Assembly: GCA_004431415.1 (NCBI GenBank)
Contig: QPMI01000041.1
Span: 1-50,643, forward strand
Reading direction: 5' to 3'
From: Cyanophora paradoxa
Lineage: Eukaryota > Glaucocystophyceae > Cyanophorales > Cyanophoraceae
Length of the DNA: 50,643 nucleotides
Below the pieces are notes generated by a model that had not been told where the DNA came from, ran no database searches, and was given only the letters and a program-made list of their open reading frames with translations. How positions within the stretch are numbered: position 1 is the first letter of the stretch; the number at the start of each line of letters is the position of its first letter. Both the position numbers and the translations under genes were made by a program. Positions 9,780 to 22,445 of the stretch are shown in pieces.

Positions 9780-10110
9780 GTTGTCCGGCGCAGGCGCGGG
9801 CGGGGGCGCTGCAGGCGGAGATCGCCGGCAGCGACCGCGAGCTCGAGCAGGCGCGCGCGCGCGCCCGCCGGCCCCGCCGCGGGCCCCCGCCCCTCTTCCT
9901 GAGCGAGAGAGATCGCGCGCAGCTGGAGCGGGAGATTGCGGAGCTGGAGGCGGCCGCCGCCCGCGGCTCGCGGCGGGGGAAGAGGGGCAAGGGCTCGAGG
10001 GCCGTCCCGCCGCCCCTGCCGGCGCCCCCGCCCTGGACCCCCCGGGGCCGCCCCGCCGCCCCGCCCCGCAAGAGGACCACGGCAAGAGCGGCGCCTGCTC
10101 CCTCATGTGA
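9780..10110 (+). pseudogene. Detached 3' exons of the ankyrin-TIR gene (coiled coil and CaaX)
   Basis: Starts in the intron/exon sequence CCGGCGCAGGCGCGGGCGGG, then encodes LQAEIAGSDRELEQA, ERDRAQLEREIAELEAAAARG and the Pro-rich stretch, ending CSLM-stop at 10096-10110. It parallels 4320-4650. Several 1-base deletions disturb the Pro-rich linker, but the final DHGKSGACSLM is in frame in one reading. No upstream ankyrin or TIR exons are attached. The upstream 9610-9780 holds no recognisable exon. Confidence 0.65.
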
Positions 10111-10154
10111 GGCGCTGTTACAGGATTTACTAAAATATTTGGTGGCGTGGGGGG

Positions 10155-10285
10155 CGGCCGGGGGCGGCCATAAGAAAAATTAATTGAAAAATGCACAAGG
10201 CCCTAAGAACCGCCGGCCGTGTTTTGGGGCGGCCATAAGAAGAATCAATTGAGAAATGCATAAGAGAAATGAGTTGAGAAATGCG
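10155..10285 (+). repeat. Short direct repeats GGGGCGGCCATAAGAA
   Basis: Two units of about 38 bp (near 10159 and 10224) share GGCGGCCATAAGAARAAT, YAATTGARAAATGCA and a trailing AAG. A third, degenerate piece (AGAAATGAGTTGAGAAATGC) follows. The AT-rich half is unusual in this GC-rich stretch. The function is not evident. Confidence 0.6.
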
Positions 10286-10429
10286 GGCTTTTTGGCGCGT
10301 GCGGGAAGCTACAGAATTCCGGGTCTCGGGAGAGGGGCGCCGGCGGGCGCTGCCTCGGGCCCTCTGCCGGGCCAGCCCTGCTGCCAAGATCTATAGCTAG
10401 AACGCCCGGCGGGCCCTCTGAGCCCGGTC

Positions 10430-10489
10430 CGCCAGGCCGAGCCCTGCAGCTGTGCGGCCCCGGGCCAGCCCTGCAGCTGTGCGGCCCGG
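10430..10489 (+). repeat. Short tandem repeat into which the LTR element inserted
   Basis: The unit GCCCTGCAGCTGTGCGGCCC occurs twice just before the left LTR, separated by CGGGCCA. Joining left flank to right flank (22733 onward) with one CCCGG recreates the same periodicity (GCGGCCCGGGCCAGCCCT). This is the expected empty site. Confidence 0.6.
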
Positions 10490-10771
10490 TGTCGGATGGG
10501 AAGATTCCCACCCGATTAGGCACCCGCGCAGTACTGCGCGGGGCCGGCTCCCTGTGCTGGAGCAGCTGTAGATGCAGGCTGGTGTATTCACTGTGTACCC
10601 GGAAGACTACTGACTCTGTACCCCTAAGACAGGTAGAGGCAGGCCAGCGTAGGCTACCGAGAGGTAAGCCTACAGGAAGAGAGACTATGCTAAGCCACTC
10701 AGGTTACGTCAGGCACCAACTAGCTCTAGTCACTAAGTCACCGCAAGGCCGGGGAATCGAGCCAGGCGACA
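10490..10771 (-). repeat. LTR (left; 3' LTR on the minus reading)
   Basis: 282 bp, TGTCG...CGACA. Contains potential hairpins GGGAAGATTCCC, CGCGCAGTACTGCGCG and GTAGGCTACC...GGTAAGCCTAC. Matches 22446-22727 with a constant offset of 11956 and no indels seen. Confidence 0.88.
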
Positions 10772-10785
10772 ACTCCTCTTCCGCT
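10772..10785 (-). promoter_or_regulatory. Candidate polypurine tract
   Basis: The minus strand reads AGCGGAAGAGGAGT directly against the LTR. A purine tract in this place primes plus-strand DNA in LTR elements. Related sequence recurs inside the element at 13104-13119 and 13216-13231. Confidence 0.5.
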
Positions 10786-13700
10786 GACGTCGCGTCCGCG
10801 CGACGTAGCCAGTCAAACCGTGACTCTCGTCGGCATAACCGCAAGAGGGCGTCCCCAACACCGCCGATGGGTGCACCGCTCGAGGGCACCGACAGGCCCC
10901 AAGACGAGGAACCTGAGCCACAGCCCGAGGACAGGAATGCAAACAGCTGCAGGCCAGGTAGAAGGCCAGGTAGCTGTAGATCGATCCCGTCCAGGTCGTC
11001 CAGGTCGTATGCAAGGCATGGCAGGTGGGGCAAATGCGTGCATGCGGGAAAGCTCGAAAGGGAAAAGCATAAAAACTCGAAAGGTGTAAACGCTGGCCCA
11101 AACTCACTCCAAACGGCGAGGGCCGCTGGAGAGTGGCACGGATGGGAAGTTTCACCGCCTCGGGAAGAAACCAACGAGGAGGTATTCGGGCCGCCCATCA
11201 GGCCCAACGAAAGGATAGGGCACGACTGAGTGCACCCCCAGCCAGCAACCTCGAGCCCCTCACGGACCCGCAGGCACCCGGAGGCCTACACCCAGCCACT
11301 CTCCACGAGCGACGGGCCAGATCCCAGAAAATGGAACGAAAGGCCCAGATGACGCCCCGTGATCGGCCACCAGCCAACCCACGTCCCATCTCGAAAGCCA
11401 AGGTTGAGGCAAAGCTGGCAAAGAAATCTGCCGTCGACTCTCATCTCATCTCTAGCGTCGCCCTCGGCGTCCCACACAGGAACCCTCGGCGCCGACGTAT
11501 GGGGCAAGGTATAGATTTGGTTCGGGACGTTTGGTTGGGAGTAGGGTCCGCTGAGGCTCGTAGGAGGTCCGTTTCGCACGTCATGAAGACGGGATTTGCG
11601 ACTGCACATGCAGGCTTCCGATCCACAGCCAGCTGCAGCGTGCAGCTGCGTCGAGCGGAGTAGTTGAATCCGAACTCAGACGGCATTGGCGCAGCTGATG
11701 TGGATTCATGAAGCGTGCAGTCGACGTCGATGTGAGCGGCGACCTTGTATGCACTTGCACGTGCGTCTCGAGCTCGAGCTCGCGACCAGGTGCACGCGAT
11801 AAAGGTACGAGCCCTTGAGCCGCACATCATCGAAGAGCAGAAATGCTTCGACGATCCCGTGACTGCTTTGGCGCTCCTGTCGAGGTCGCGCAGCTTGCAG
11901 TGCAGGGTCCAATCCGCGCGGCCCCCGGTTCTGACCGCTGGGACCACAGGGTGCACAGCTCAGCAGCTGCACCCTCGTGGTTGGATCACGAGGCCGACGT
12001 GCGAGTTGCCGAGCTCAACGCCTCAGCTGATCGCGGGCGAGCGGCCCCTCGCGACTGTCGGTGGGAGCGTGCAAGGTTGGAGCTCGTGAAGCATACGCCA
12101 GGCTGTCAAGCACGCGCTACGGCGTGATCATGAGGGCTGCAGTGTACGCGTGTACGTAGAGCCGCGGCGCGGGATTCCCTGGAGGAGGTCCGGGTCCCTT
12201 GGCGGACGTACATCAGTGTACGCTGGCACTGGCGCTGTGTGTGGCCTGGGGCGAGAGATGGGGCGAGGACCCGAGACCGAGCCCTCACGTTCGCGACGTG
12301 CGTGACATCGCAGCGCTCAGCTGCTGGCGATGAAGCCAGGTGTCGACGCTCCAGCTAGACGCGGCCTTCAATCGAAGGCGCGCGTGCTGGCCGCGAATCC
12401 CATCAGTCGTTCCCTCGGCCTGGTCTTCCTGGGATCCGGCCGCAGCCAGGCTCGTTGGCAAGCTTGGCGGGTCATGATCACGGGAAGGGGTTCTGCAGCA
12501 ATCCGCGAGACTGCATATTCGCGGTGCCGAGACCCTCGGATTTGCGACCGATTCGCCAGCCTTCGCCGTGGGCTCGTTTCGATCGCATCCCAATACCAGG
12601 CGATCAGGCGAAGCTGACGGACGGCGAATCCTTCAGAGACTCAGATCTCTTGATCGGGGATCCGAATTCGTGTTCGGTGCGTAGCCAGACCGCGACACGG
12701 CGTGCAGTCGGCTGCTGAGATCCGATTCCGATCCTTAGGAGGCCGCATCGGTGAGTAGTGCGAGCGAGTGCACTGGCCGTAGCTGGACTCTCAAGCTCTG
12801 TCGAAACAGCACTTGCCAGTCCGTTCCGGACACGGTCACTGGCTGTGCACGTAACAACAGGGCCTGAGGGCCATCAGCCCCAGTAGCATCGCCACCGATG
12901 GGTTTCCGAGGCGGAATGTGGTTCGCCAACGGCGAGACCTGGATCCCGGCGAGCCGCCGTGTGAGGAGACCTCAAGGCGGTTAGCTAGGTTCGATTGCTT
13001 GTGCTCGATCAGCCTGCAGACGGCAGCGCGCGCTGGGGCGAACTGCTCCACAGCAGATCTAGGCGCGACGTCGACTACATGCTCGAGTCTGATCATGGTC
13101 CCGACTCCTCTTCCGCTGAAGAGGGGAAGTCGGGGCGTGGCAGGCATCCGCCGATCGAGGAGGGGCTCAGGCGTCGGGCCAAGAGGCAGCCTTCGGCTCG
13201 AGCGCTTGTGCGCGTACTCCTCTTCCGCTGAAGAGCGGAAGCCGTAGCACGGCAAACTGCCTCCGATGCCACTCCCTCTTCGGTTAAGCACCGTCCCCGG
13301 TGCTCCACCGTCTTTCGCGAAAATTGTGGCACGCTGATCATGAGGCCGCTGGGATCCGTGATTGGATCGGGACAGCGTGGCCGTGGTGGAGAAATTCGCG
13401 AGTGCGGGTAGAAAGAACGGCGAGGCGTGATCGTGCACGACCGTAACCGTCTCTCTTTCGTTGGATTCCATGGCGTTCCGGGCCGCTGCCACTCTCGATT
13501 CGAGGGGCGAGCGTGAGCCGCGGGGCCAGAGCGAGGTTGAATGGATGCTGGCTTCGATTTGAATTGAGTTGTGGGCAACTGATCAATTGCGTCGGCCGGC
13601 CACGATTGTGCCGATCGCGAGTCAATCGCACTGCAGTGCCCGCCGTTCGAATTTCGCGATTCGATCGGACGCCAGTCGTGTCGAGCACGAGGGCATCGAG

Positions 13701-16700
13701 CCTCGACTTTCGAGCGGGCGTCGATCAGCGCAAGGCTTGGGCCGAGCTTCCGAAACACGATTTGCATATATAGCGCTCGGCTGTGTATGCTCGTGTCCGT
13801 AGGCCCGTGTTGCCGCTTTTTGCGGTTTTAGGCCAGGCGTTGGGGCGCCAGCACCCAGATTTATGGGAGCGGCCTCAGTGAATGAAGCTGGTGACGGTGG
13901 GTGCGCCACTGCCGGGAATAAGATCCCGGGTCGCCGGCGCCCAGCGCGAAACGGATTTGGCAGCTATGTCGAACTCGTTCGCTCGCAGGAGCGCCAGCTG
14001 CATATGCATGCAGCCGGGCCCGCGCGACTTGGTATACGTATGCGCGAACGTCCGGTGGTCCGGGTTGCGGGGCAGAATTTGAGAAAATCCGTGCCGCTGC
14101 TCGGGACGAGAGCCCGGCCGGCGGGTCGCCAGCGAAAATCGACGACTTTCGCCATGCTGGGCCCTCGCGAAATTTCGCGAGCCGAGAGGTACGAAATCGG
14201 CCGTGCCACGGTGCGTGCGCGGTCCGACGGTCTGGCCTTCTCGAGCGGGCCGCGTACGCGTAGCCTACATCTCGGTTCCGAGCCGCGCGCGGCGTCGGGG
14301 CGGAATCGCGAGATCGAGGTCAACCGTCGGACTCGGGTGAGTCTCGAGAGCCGTGACCGCTTTAGTAAGCGTCAGAACCAGGCTCAGCGGCTGGTCTGAG
14401 GCTGAGGATGATGCATATGCTTGGCCGAAGGGCCGTGCAAGGGCCGGTCTACTGGGCCGGGCATGGCCACGCACACGTGGGCGCGAAATTAAATTGCCGC
14501 ACTCTAGTGCTGCAAAATTTTCGTGGCGACGCGAAGTGATTCGCATGCACAGATCTAGAGGGCCCGGGAAACGTCCGGCGCGATGATTGTGCACGCGGGC
14601 GCCCTCACGCCGTGACGTCCGCTGGCGTGCGCCGTGACGGCCTCGCCACCGCGGCAGCCGGCCACGGGCGTGCACTGCGGCCGCCGGGCACAAGTGCGTG
14701 TGCAGGGCGCGGCTGCGCATGCCGTGGTATTGATGGCTGGGCGCCAGCCGCCGTACGCGTGGCAGCTTTAGCAGCACCATAGGGATCGGCAGGCGGGCTT
14801 GCAACCAACGCGATGGGTTCCCAGCTGCAGGAGCGGGACCGGTAGCGGCCGGTTGCAGGAGCCGTGCTCGTGCATACGAGTGTCAATATCGTGCCGACGA
14901 TGTCATGCACGATCGCAGGCTTTCTCTTAGAAGACCGGGGGGGCCCCGGTGCTCTCGAGAGAGCTGACGATAGAGCTTTCGCTCTGTCTCTAGCTCTCGG
15001 TGGCCGTGGCGGGTACCCGGTGCGCTGGAGTGTGAAGCCGACAGCTGCAGGTTCCACCAGCTAGGCGGGAACGGCTTTCCGAAAATCGGATACCGTGGCT
15101 TGCGCACGGGCCAGCCACTTGGGGCGCGCTGCCGCGCGGATCATCAGATCCGGCTCATCATTGAATTCCGAATTCGAATCGCGAATTCGAATTGCGAATT
15201 CGAATTGCGATGCTTTCGAATTTGGGTGCCGCAGTGCGGTCGACAGGTTCGCTTCGCTCGGTAGCGAATTACGATTTCTGCAGCTCATGCAGTCTTCCCT
15301 GCCTCATCCTCTCTCCAACCGTGTTTTAGCGGGAGGTCGAGGCATGAGCGTGCCGCAAGGCGGGTGGGGCTGAAGGCCGCGTGCGCAGGCTTGGCGGCGA
15401 GCGGCCGTGCCGAGGCCTGGAACCTGCCGCCGTGCGGTCGCGTGTAAATTTTGCGGGCCGGTCTGCGAGCCCTGAAGGCTGCGCTACGGTGCGAAAAATG
15501 CCTGCAGCCAGCACCAGCTGCAGCATCGCCGGGTTTGGCGAAGTGGTGCACAGGTTCCGGCTCAGGGCGGCGGCAATGCTCTTTTCGAGCTAGCACTGCC
15601 CTTGGCGGCGCAAATCGCGACCGTACATTCGATAGCTGGATCGGCGCTCTGTAGCACGGCGCTCCATTACAGCGCCTCATCAGCGCTCGCCGAGCGGCGT
15701 GCCGGCGTTGGCAGAGAGAGCCGGGCGCTGTTCAGCGCAGCCGATCGTCCGTTCGCGATCGCGAGTCGACGTCGTTTCGCGAGTCGGTCCGGGGCCACGG
15801 GGCCGTGTGCGCAGCCTCTTTGAGAAAGCTACCGCATAAGTGCTCAGGCTTCGAATTTTTCGCGGCGCTCAGCGCGGCTGCTCGGCGGCTGCATCCGATA
15901 TCCGGTCGCGATATCGATGCATATGCTGTGGGCCTGGCCGGGGCTGAGACCCGCGCCTGCAACACACACGTGCACGTGCACGCGGTTTATGCAAGGTAGG
16001 GCTAGCCGTTTAGTTTTGTTTAACGGTTGCAGCCTTTATTCCCGCTGGCCATGGTGGCTGCGGCTTGAATATTTGTGGCGCTCGCGATCGGTGTCCGCGT
16101 CCGCGGCCACGCGATTGCACGTGCAAAGAGTCGTGCGCGGCTCGACAAGCGGCTCTGGGGCCCGCTGTACGTTGTAGCGCTGGCCCACGCGTGGGAGTCC
16201 GACATTCGATTCCAGTCGCTAGCTTGACGCTCGCAATTGGCCTCGGTCTCCCTGGGACTCGGGAGGACGAGTCGAGCCCGTTGCGAGCTTCGATTCGCGT
16301 TGGGGCCGGGGGCCACAATTCGCGGCCTCGTAGGGGCAAGGCCCTAATTCACAGCTTTGCGACGTCCAGCGACCGAGCGTGATCGTGGATTCGCGACGCG
16401 GATATTCGCGGGGCCTAGGCTCGCCGCGAATCTCGCTGGGCTCGTGGCCGTGCCGGTTTTCGCGGGGCAGGCCGGTGCGGCCCGGTGGGCCGGGGCTGGA
16501 ATCCCGATGCGGGTCGCCGCAGGCGCCGACGAGGAGGCCCTTGGGCGAGGGCCCGCGAGGGGACCTGCCAGGCAAGGGCCGGTGGCCGCCTGAATCTCGA
16601 CTACGCCGAGCTCGAGGCTCGCGATTGCGCGGGCTCGAATATTACGGGCCGTCCTTCCGATATGGGCTGGACGGGCCGGGCACTCGGAATATTCGATCGC

Positions 16701-19700
16701 GAATCTTTGAGTCCGGTCCCGATTATCGGATTTTCGCGATATCGATATCGGACGGGCACGGCTTCCGCAGTGCCGGCCCGGCGGTGGGGACAGTCTGGCA
16801 GGAGAGAGCCGGAGCTGCGAGCCCGGGCAACCTCAGACCTCAAAAGGGCCGAGGGCTGCCCGCGATCGCAGCTGCTCCAAATCCGATCGCGAGGCTCGCG
16901 ATAGTCGTTCCTTGCGATCCAAATTCGCAGGCCGGCACCCTGAATCGGGGCAACGATTGCAAATTGACGGATCTCGATTATCGGATTCTCGCGGGTCATC
17001 GGACCCCATATGCATGGCCAGGCACGTGCACGGCAGCCACGGGCGGCCGCGGGCTGGAGCGCGTGCAGCGGGCTCTGGGTTTATATCCGAGCGAGCTAGC
17101 GTAACTTTGATCGTGAGCTCGAGCTCGCCGAGTCGCCTTGGCCGCGGGCCAGATTAGAGGCAGCTTGAGGCGAATTCGAAGCGCAGTGCCCGAGCCCCGA
17201 GGCTCGTTCACTGGCCGGGCTCGGAATTGGCTTAATTGAACCGTTCAACGGTTGGCCACGTGCATCGGGGCGCCAGGCGCATTGGACGCTTCGGCGCGGG
17301 GCGCGGGTGCCGCTGTCAGCTTCGGGCCCTGAGGGCAGGGCCTCCGGGACGCAGCCGCCAGCTGTTCGCAGGCAATTGCAAGCGCCGATCGTAGGCTGAG
17401 CTCGTCCTCTGGATTCGAGGCCAGGGACCGCAGCTATTTGCAGAGGACTTCCAGGGCTCAGGGCCCAGCGGCAAGCCGGCCGTGGACTGCGGGGCCTCGG
17501 GCCGAGGGCGAGGCCGGGCGGCCGTTATTTAACAGGGCCGTACACGCATCGGCTTGAACGTTTACAGGCATTCGCATGACCGTGCAATCTGCACGTGCTC
17601 GTGCACTGTGGCTACGGCACCCACCGGCTGCCGCAGTGCGGTTCGGTTGCGCAGCCAAGTCGCGGAAATATGCCCAGGGCCCGGCCGGGTGCCCGGCGCC
17701 GGCGGCCTCCGCCTCTGAGAGAGGGCGAGACTCGCGATCGGCGGGCTCGAGGTCGCAAGGCAGGCGGTCGCGACGTCGACGGCGGTCGCAGGCAGGCAAC
17801 GGCCAGGGGAGCGGGCCGTGCCGCACGGTGCCGCGCGCACGGCGCTGTCGTGTACGTGCACGTGATCCGATGATCGGCTTCGTTGGGGATCAGCCACGAT
17901 ATCGATATCGATCTGGATAGACTCATGGTCGTCTCGAGCCAGGGGCTCGGAATCGCGATCCCACGTCCGTGGATCGGGGGCCGGATTGGGATTCAAGCTT
18001 AAGGCCCGCGATTTCGCGATCGGTCGGCGTAGGGCATCGTCGTGACCGGGCGTTGCAGCGCTCCTTGCTCGCAGCGGCGTGAGAGACGCCACTCTCAGGC
18101 CTCTGGGGGCTCGTAGCGGCGCGAGATACAGGGCCGATGTCTGGGGACCGCAGGCCGGTCGTGAGGCACGGCATTTTGCGTGCGGGAACTCGAAGGATCC
18201 CGACGTCGCAGCACGCGAGATCAGCCATGGGTTCGACCCGTGCGCTGTGATAAGCGCCCTTGGTCCGGGCGTGCTGCGCAGCTTCGCAATCGCTCCTCTG
18301 ACCGTGGGGCCGGGGCCCGGCCGGCCGCGGGCCACCTCGAACGGCACTGCGGCAGTTCGGCGATGCAAACGGCAGCTCGGCGGTCGCGATCCTGTCCGCG
18401 AAGGCGAGGGCAACCGCGAGGGCGAGTTGCTGATCGTAATTCGATGGGGCCCGGCGGCCGAGACCGGGACCGGCAGGTGTCGGCGGCCGAGACCGAAACG
18501 CCGTGACGGCATCGAATTTGTGCCTGGCGAGGCTTGGCACTGCCAGTCGCAGGTCTGATCGCAGGCCTGGGGCTCAGCAGCCGCGGAGCCTTGGAAGCTG
18601 GGCAGCTCTGAGCCGTGGTGGACGTGCTCATGCACGTGACTTCCGGCCCTCAACTCGCGGCTGAGCTCAAGCTGTACCCGCTGGCACGTGCACGCGGCGG
18701 CAACGTTAACGGCGGGGGCCGAACTCGCAGTGCCAGCAGGTCCTGATCATGAGAGCCGAAATTGACCCATAACCGGATCCAGGGCTCGGAAGCGAGCTCG
18801 AGCTCGATCGCGAGGCGCCGCGCCGGGCGGGCCGCCGGGCGTTCGAGCTGGCACAGTGGCGGCTTGCGATTGCTCCAAGGCTTAGTCAACCGGGGCCCAG
18901 AGCGTCGACGTCTCGCTCGAACAGCAAGCGTGAGCTTCGGGGTCCGGCCCGGCGGATCCGGATCTCGGCCTGACAGCTTCCAGTCCGGATCGGAGAGTCT
19001 CGGGATCCGGACTTCGGGAGTTGAGAGCTTGCATTGAGCAGGCCAGGCCAGGTGCTGGCTAGAGGTGCGCCGCGCGGCGCCTTCAATCTTGGGCCAGGCC
19101 CGGCTGCGGGGCGGCTTGCGCTTTTCGCGACAGCTGTAGGCAGAGATCTAGAGCCTCAGCAACTCGGGTCCCTCTCGAGCCTGGGGCTCGTGATTACGGT
19201 TCGCGCCGGTGCTCGCAGCTCGAATCCGCAGTTCGCATCGCCGCCAGGGCTAGCGCTAGGCTCGAACTCGTAGACCACGGGGCACAGGCTAGGTAGCCAG
19301 GTGAACCTCGAGCTCGGGAGCCACATGGGCCGGCTGTGCGTGGAACGCGCCGCTCTCGGCGGGCCTCAGACGGGCAGAAGTGCAGGCCGGGCCTCGAGAT
19401 CCAGGCCTGGTCGGGGGGCGGCTCGAATTCGAGCATCAAGGCCTCAGGATGCCGACCGGCGCTCTCGAATGCAGCACGCAGTGCTGCGGGAAGATCGTCG
19501 GACAGGCCTAGGCCCTGAGGGGCCGGTTGCGAGGCCCGGCAGCCCTGATCCGAGCTTGAAGCTCGTGCGGGGTAAATTTCCCAATTTCATGCGGGGTAAA
19601 TTTCCCAATTTCGCAGTCAAGGCCCCGAAGGAGCTTGCTGCAGAAATCAAACGCTCAGCCTGGCTCTCGATCGCGACTGCAGTCGAGCAGCCTAGCAGCT

Positions 19701-22424
19701 CCGAGGCTTGCAGTCGCAATCGCGATGGGGTTCGCCGGTCATGCGTAGGCCCGGCTGGCCGAGGCCTGGCAGACCCCGGAACTCCGGCTTCTACCCGATG
19801 CGGATCGGGAGTCAGCCGGTCCTCGGGATTGACCGGCGAGCGCCAGTGGCGCGTGTTGTACTCGTCCCCGGGCTGCCACTGGGCCACCTCAGGGCACTGC
19901 GGCAGGGCCCCGGGGCCGCGGGGGAAGATCTCGTCGGGGTGCAGGGCCGTGGCTCGGCGAACCCTCTAGCGCCCCACCAACGAGGTCCAGTCTCCGAGCG
20001 CTTGGGGACTTCCTCGAGCTCGGCAAGCGCGAGGGGAAAGTCGTTGGTGTCACAGGCGTCCGGTGGGGCGGGCCCACTAGCTATAGGCGGCGACTCGTCG
20101 CCGGCCTCGCCCGGCCGTGGAGCGTCTGCTTTGGCGTGAGCCTCGAGCTCGGAGCGCTCTCCAGCAGGGTGCACGTGGCTGGGGCGCCCAAGTCGCCCCG
20201 AGGTCGTCGGGCATCCCCTCGTCAGAGGGAATTTAGCGCTCCTCAACGGCAGGGGCCGGGCCCAGCTCTCGTCGCTTCGGAGCTCGAGGCGGCAGGGCTG
20301 GCTCAGGTGCCGTCGGCGCAAAGCGTTCTGGCCGCAGGGCGGCCCGCGGCCGCGCCCGCTTGCACGTGGCGGGAGCCTTGGCCTTCGCGAACCCAGCAGA
20401 CACGGCGAGCTTGGCGAGCTCGCGGGGGAGGCCTCGCGGGGCGCGTTTTAATTCGATTGTGCAGCTCGAGCCCGTGGTCTTGCATTTGCATGATCATGGT
20501 CAGCAGCTCGCGTACTGTGCATACGCATGCGGTACTGCCGCAGCTTGCCATCATGATCATGATCGATATCATGGCATCACTCCCCCTTCTTGCTAGCACC
20601 GTCCTCGGTGCTTCACGATAGAAGGTGTCACGGTGTGCCAGGTGCCGGCCAGCTGCAGCTGCCGCAGTACTAGTACTAGTGCAGCTGCAGGGCCAACTGA
20701 GCTGCAGGTCACGTACTACGCGTACGGTAGTGCGTACGTATACGTGCCGCGAGCTCACTGTGAGTCAAGCTCCGAGGCAGACAGCTAGCGTATAGCTAGG
20801 GCTTTACGTCTCGATTTTGCAAGCTCTAGAAGTGAGCCTGATCATGAGACCACGTCTCGCAGCTAGGCCTGCAGCTTAATCATTGAATCAAGCTTGAGCC
20901 TTGCGTAGATATTCGATGTTTGTGCCGCTAGCACCGAGTGCATCACCGTCACCGCGCGCGGCGCCGGCGTTGCGCATGCGTCAGATCCGAGGCCATATGC
21001 ATATATGCATGGCCAGCGCGCAGCCTGGCAGGCACTCATGATCAAGAGTTGAGGCCGAGGGAAGCATCAGCCAAGGGAAGGCTAATGCTCTCAAGCTCGA
21101 GATCTTGGCCATGGCGGGGCAAGAGGGCCCTGCCTGCGCGCGAGGCAGCAGGTGGGTCCGCTCTGCAGTCGGGCCACTTGAGCTCCAGGTCTTGAGGGCA
21201 TTCTCAGGTCAAGCGACGGCGTAAAGCCACGCTAGTCCGTGAGAGAATGTGCCTCACTCGAGATCCAAGGCCGTCGTGGTCCACAGCAGCGGCGAGCAAG
21301 CTCGGCTGCGGCGATTCTGGAGACAGCTCGGGCGCGCACGCCTCAGCCATCGATCCGATCGCTCTTCCTCTCGCCCGGAAGGAACTCGGGCGCGCGGCCT
21401 CAGTTCTCAATCCGGTCCACTCGAGCTTGTCCAGCACGATCGCAGCAGCCGTAGAGGGCTGGCGTCGCGGCGAGTGACTGGCGACCGACCGGGAATAGCA
21501 CCCTCGGGCTCGCACGGCAGCTCGCGCAGGCGGCGTCGACGAATCCGACCGGGAATAGCACCCTCGGGTATTTGCGCGCGGGCCTGGCTTCCGCAGGACT
21601 AAGTTCTGGCCGTCGTAACCGCGCTGAGCCAGAACCTCAGCCCGCGGCCGTGGGCGCCAGGCTAAGCCACGCGGCTGCCCCCACGTCTCCTCCAGATCCG
21701 CTGAAGGATCTGCGGGCGAGCGGCTCGCCTGGCTCTCTATAGGTGGCCCGCGACCGCCCGCGCTTAGTGGGGCGCGCGCGGCGCAGGCGAGGTCCGAGCC
21801 CGTACGCGTCCAGTGCCAGGATCAAATCTGCCGACCCCAGCAGATCAAATCTCAAGGGCGAGGGCCAGGCGCGCACCCCGAGGGCCGTGCGCGTGCGCTG
21901 CGCTAGCACAGGCCGTGGAGAACTCCGGCGCGAAGCGCTGGGCTCGGAGTGCAAGGCTAGCGAGAGCCAGCACAGCCGATCGACCAGACTCATGCACGCC
22001 TCGGTCCAGGGCGAGGTTCGCCAGTCGCCGGTCGTCGTAAAGGTCTTCTTTTATCTGCTCGAGGCCGTACGCGCGGCGCTGCGCGGCGGGGCGCGCGTAC
22101 GGGCATGGGCGTCGAGGTTGTCCCTCGGGGATCTGGACAAGATCTGCGGCGTCCGTCGGCGAGGGCGACGGGAGGGCGCGTCCGACCGCATTTATCGGTT
22201 CTCCAGAGCTAGTTCTACGTTTCCGGTGCGCTGACGGAGAGCCTGGCGGCTCGCTGAGGCTGATCGCTGTGTGCGTATCGATCGCACGCCGATCCGGGCC
22301 CGCCGGTGCGCGGGGTCGCCGCTCGGCACTGAGAAGATCTTCTAGAGCTACTAGCGATGCGTGCGCATCGCTGCTGGTCGCCGAAGATGATGGGCTGATG
22401 CTGTCGGAGGCTGCCCACGGGCCC
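10786..22424. other. Interior of the LTR element, no recognisable genes
   Basis: GC-rich sequence with frequent short palindromes (TCGCGA, GAATTC, GATATCGATATC, TGATCATGA). Open frames of 150-360 codons occur on both strands (for example 10489-11229 plus, 17562-18653 minus), but they overlap each other, are basic and low in complexity, and match nothing I recognise. Small repeats: GAATTCGAAT units at 15161-15218, a 24-bp unit TGCGGGGTAAATTTCCCAAT... twice at 19566-19612, and CGACCGGGAATAGCACCCTC twice, 60 bp apart, at 21485-21568. Confidence 0.6.
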
Positions 22425-22445
22425 AGTTCCGTGAGCAGTGGCGCC
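22425..22445 (-). promoter_or_regulatory. Candidate primer-binding site
   Basis: On the minus strand the LTR is followed by GGCGCCACTGCTCACGG. It would complement a tRNA 3' end ending ...GTGGCGCC, but the expected initial T of TGG is missing. The call depends on the minus orientation of the element. Confidence 0.25.

Noticed and set aside
10490-10771. Reading the 282-bp repeat as a SINE or small RNA gene
   Set aside because: TG...CA ends, exactly two direct copies 12 kb apart and the CCCGG duplication outside them are explained by LTRs; no pol III boxes found.
18222-18250. GGGTTCGACCCGTGC resembling a tRNA T-arm
   Set aside because: No matching acceptor, D or anticodon arms at the right distances. 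No tRNA could be supported anywhere in the window.
17562-18653. 363-codon minus-strand open frame in the LTR element
   Set aside because: Overlapped by several open frames on the other strand, basic and low in complexity, with no motif of Gag, protease, RT, RNase H or integrase.
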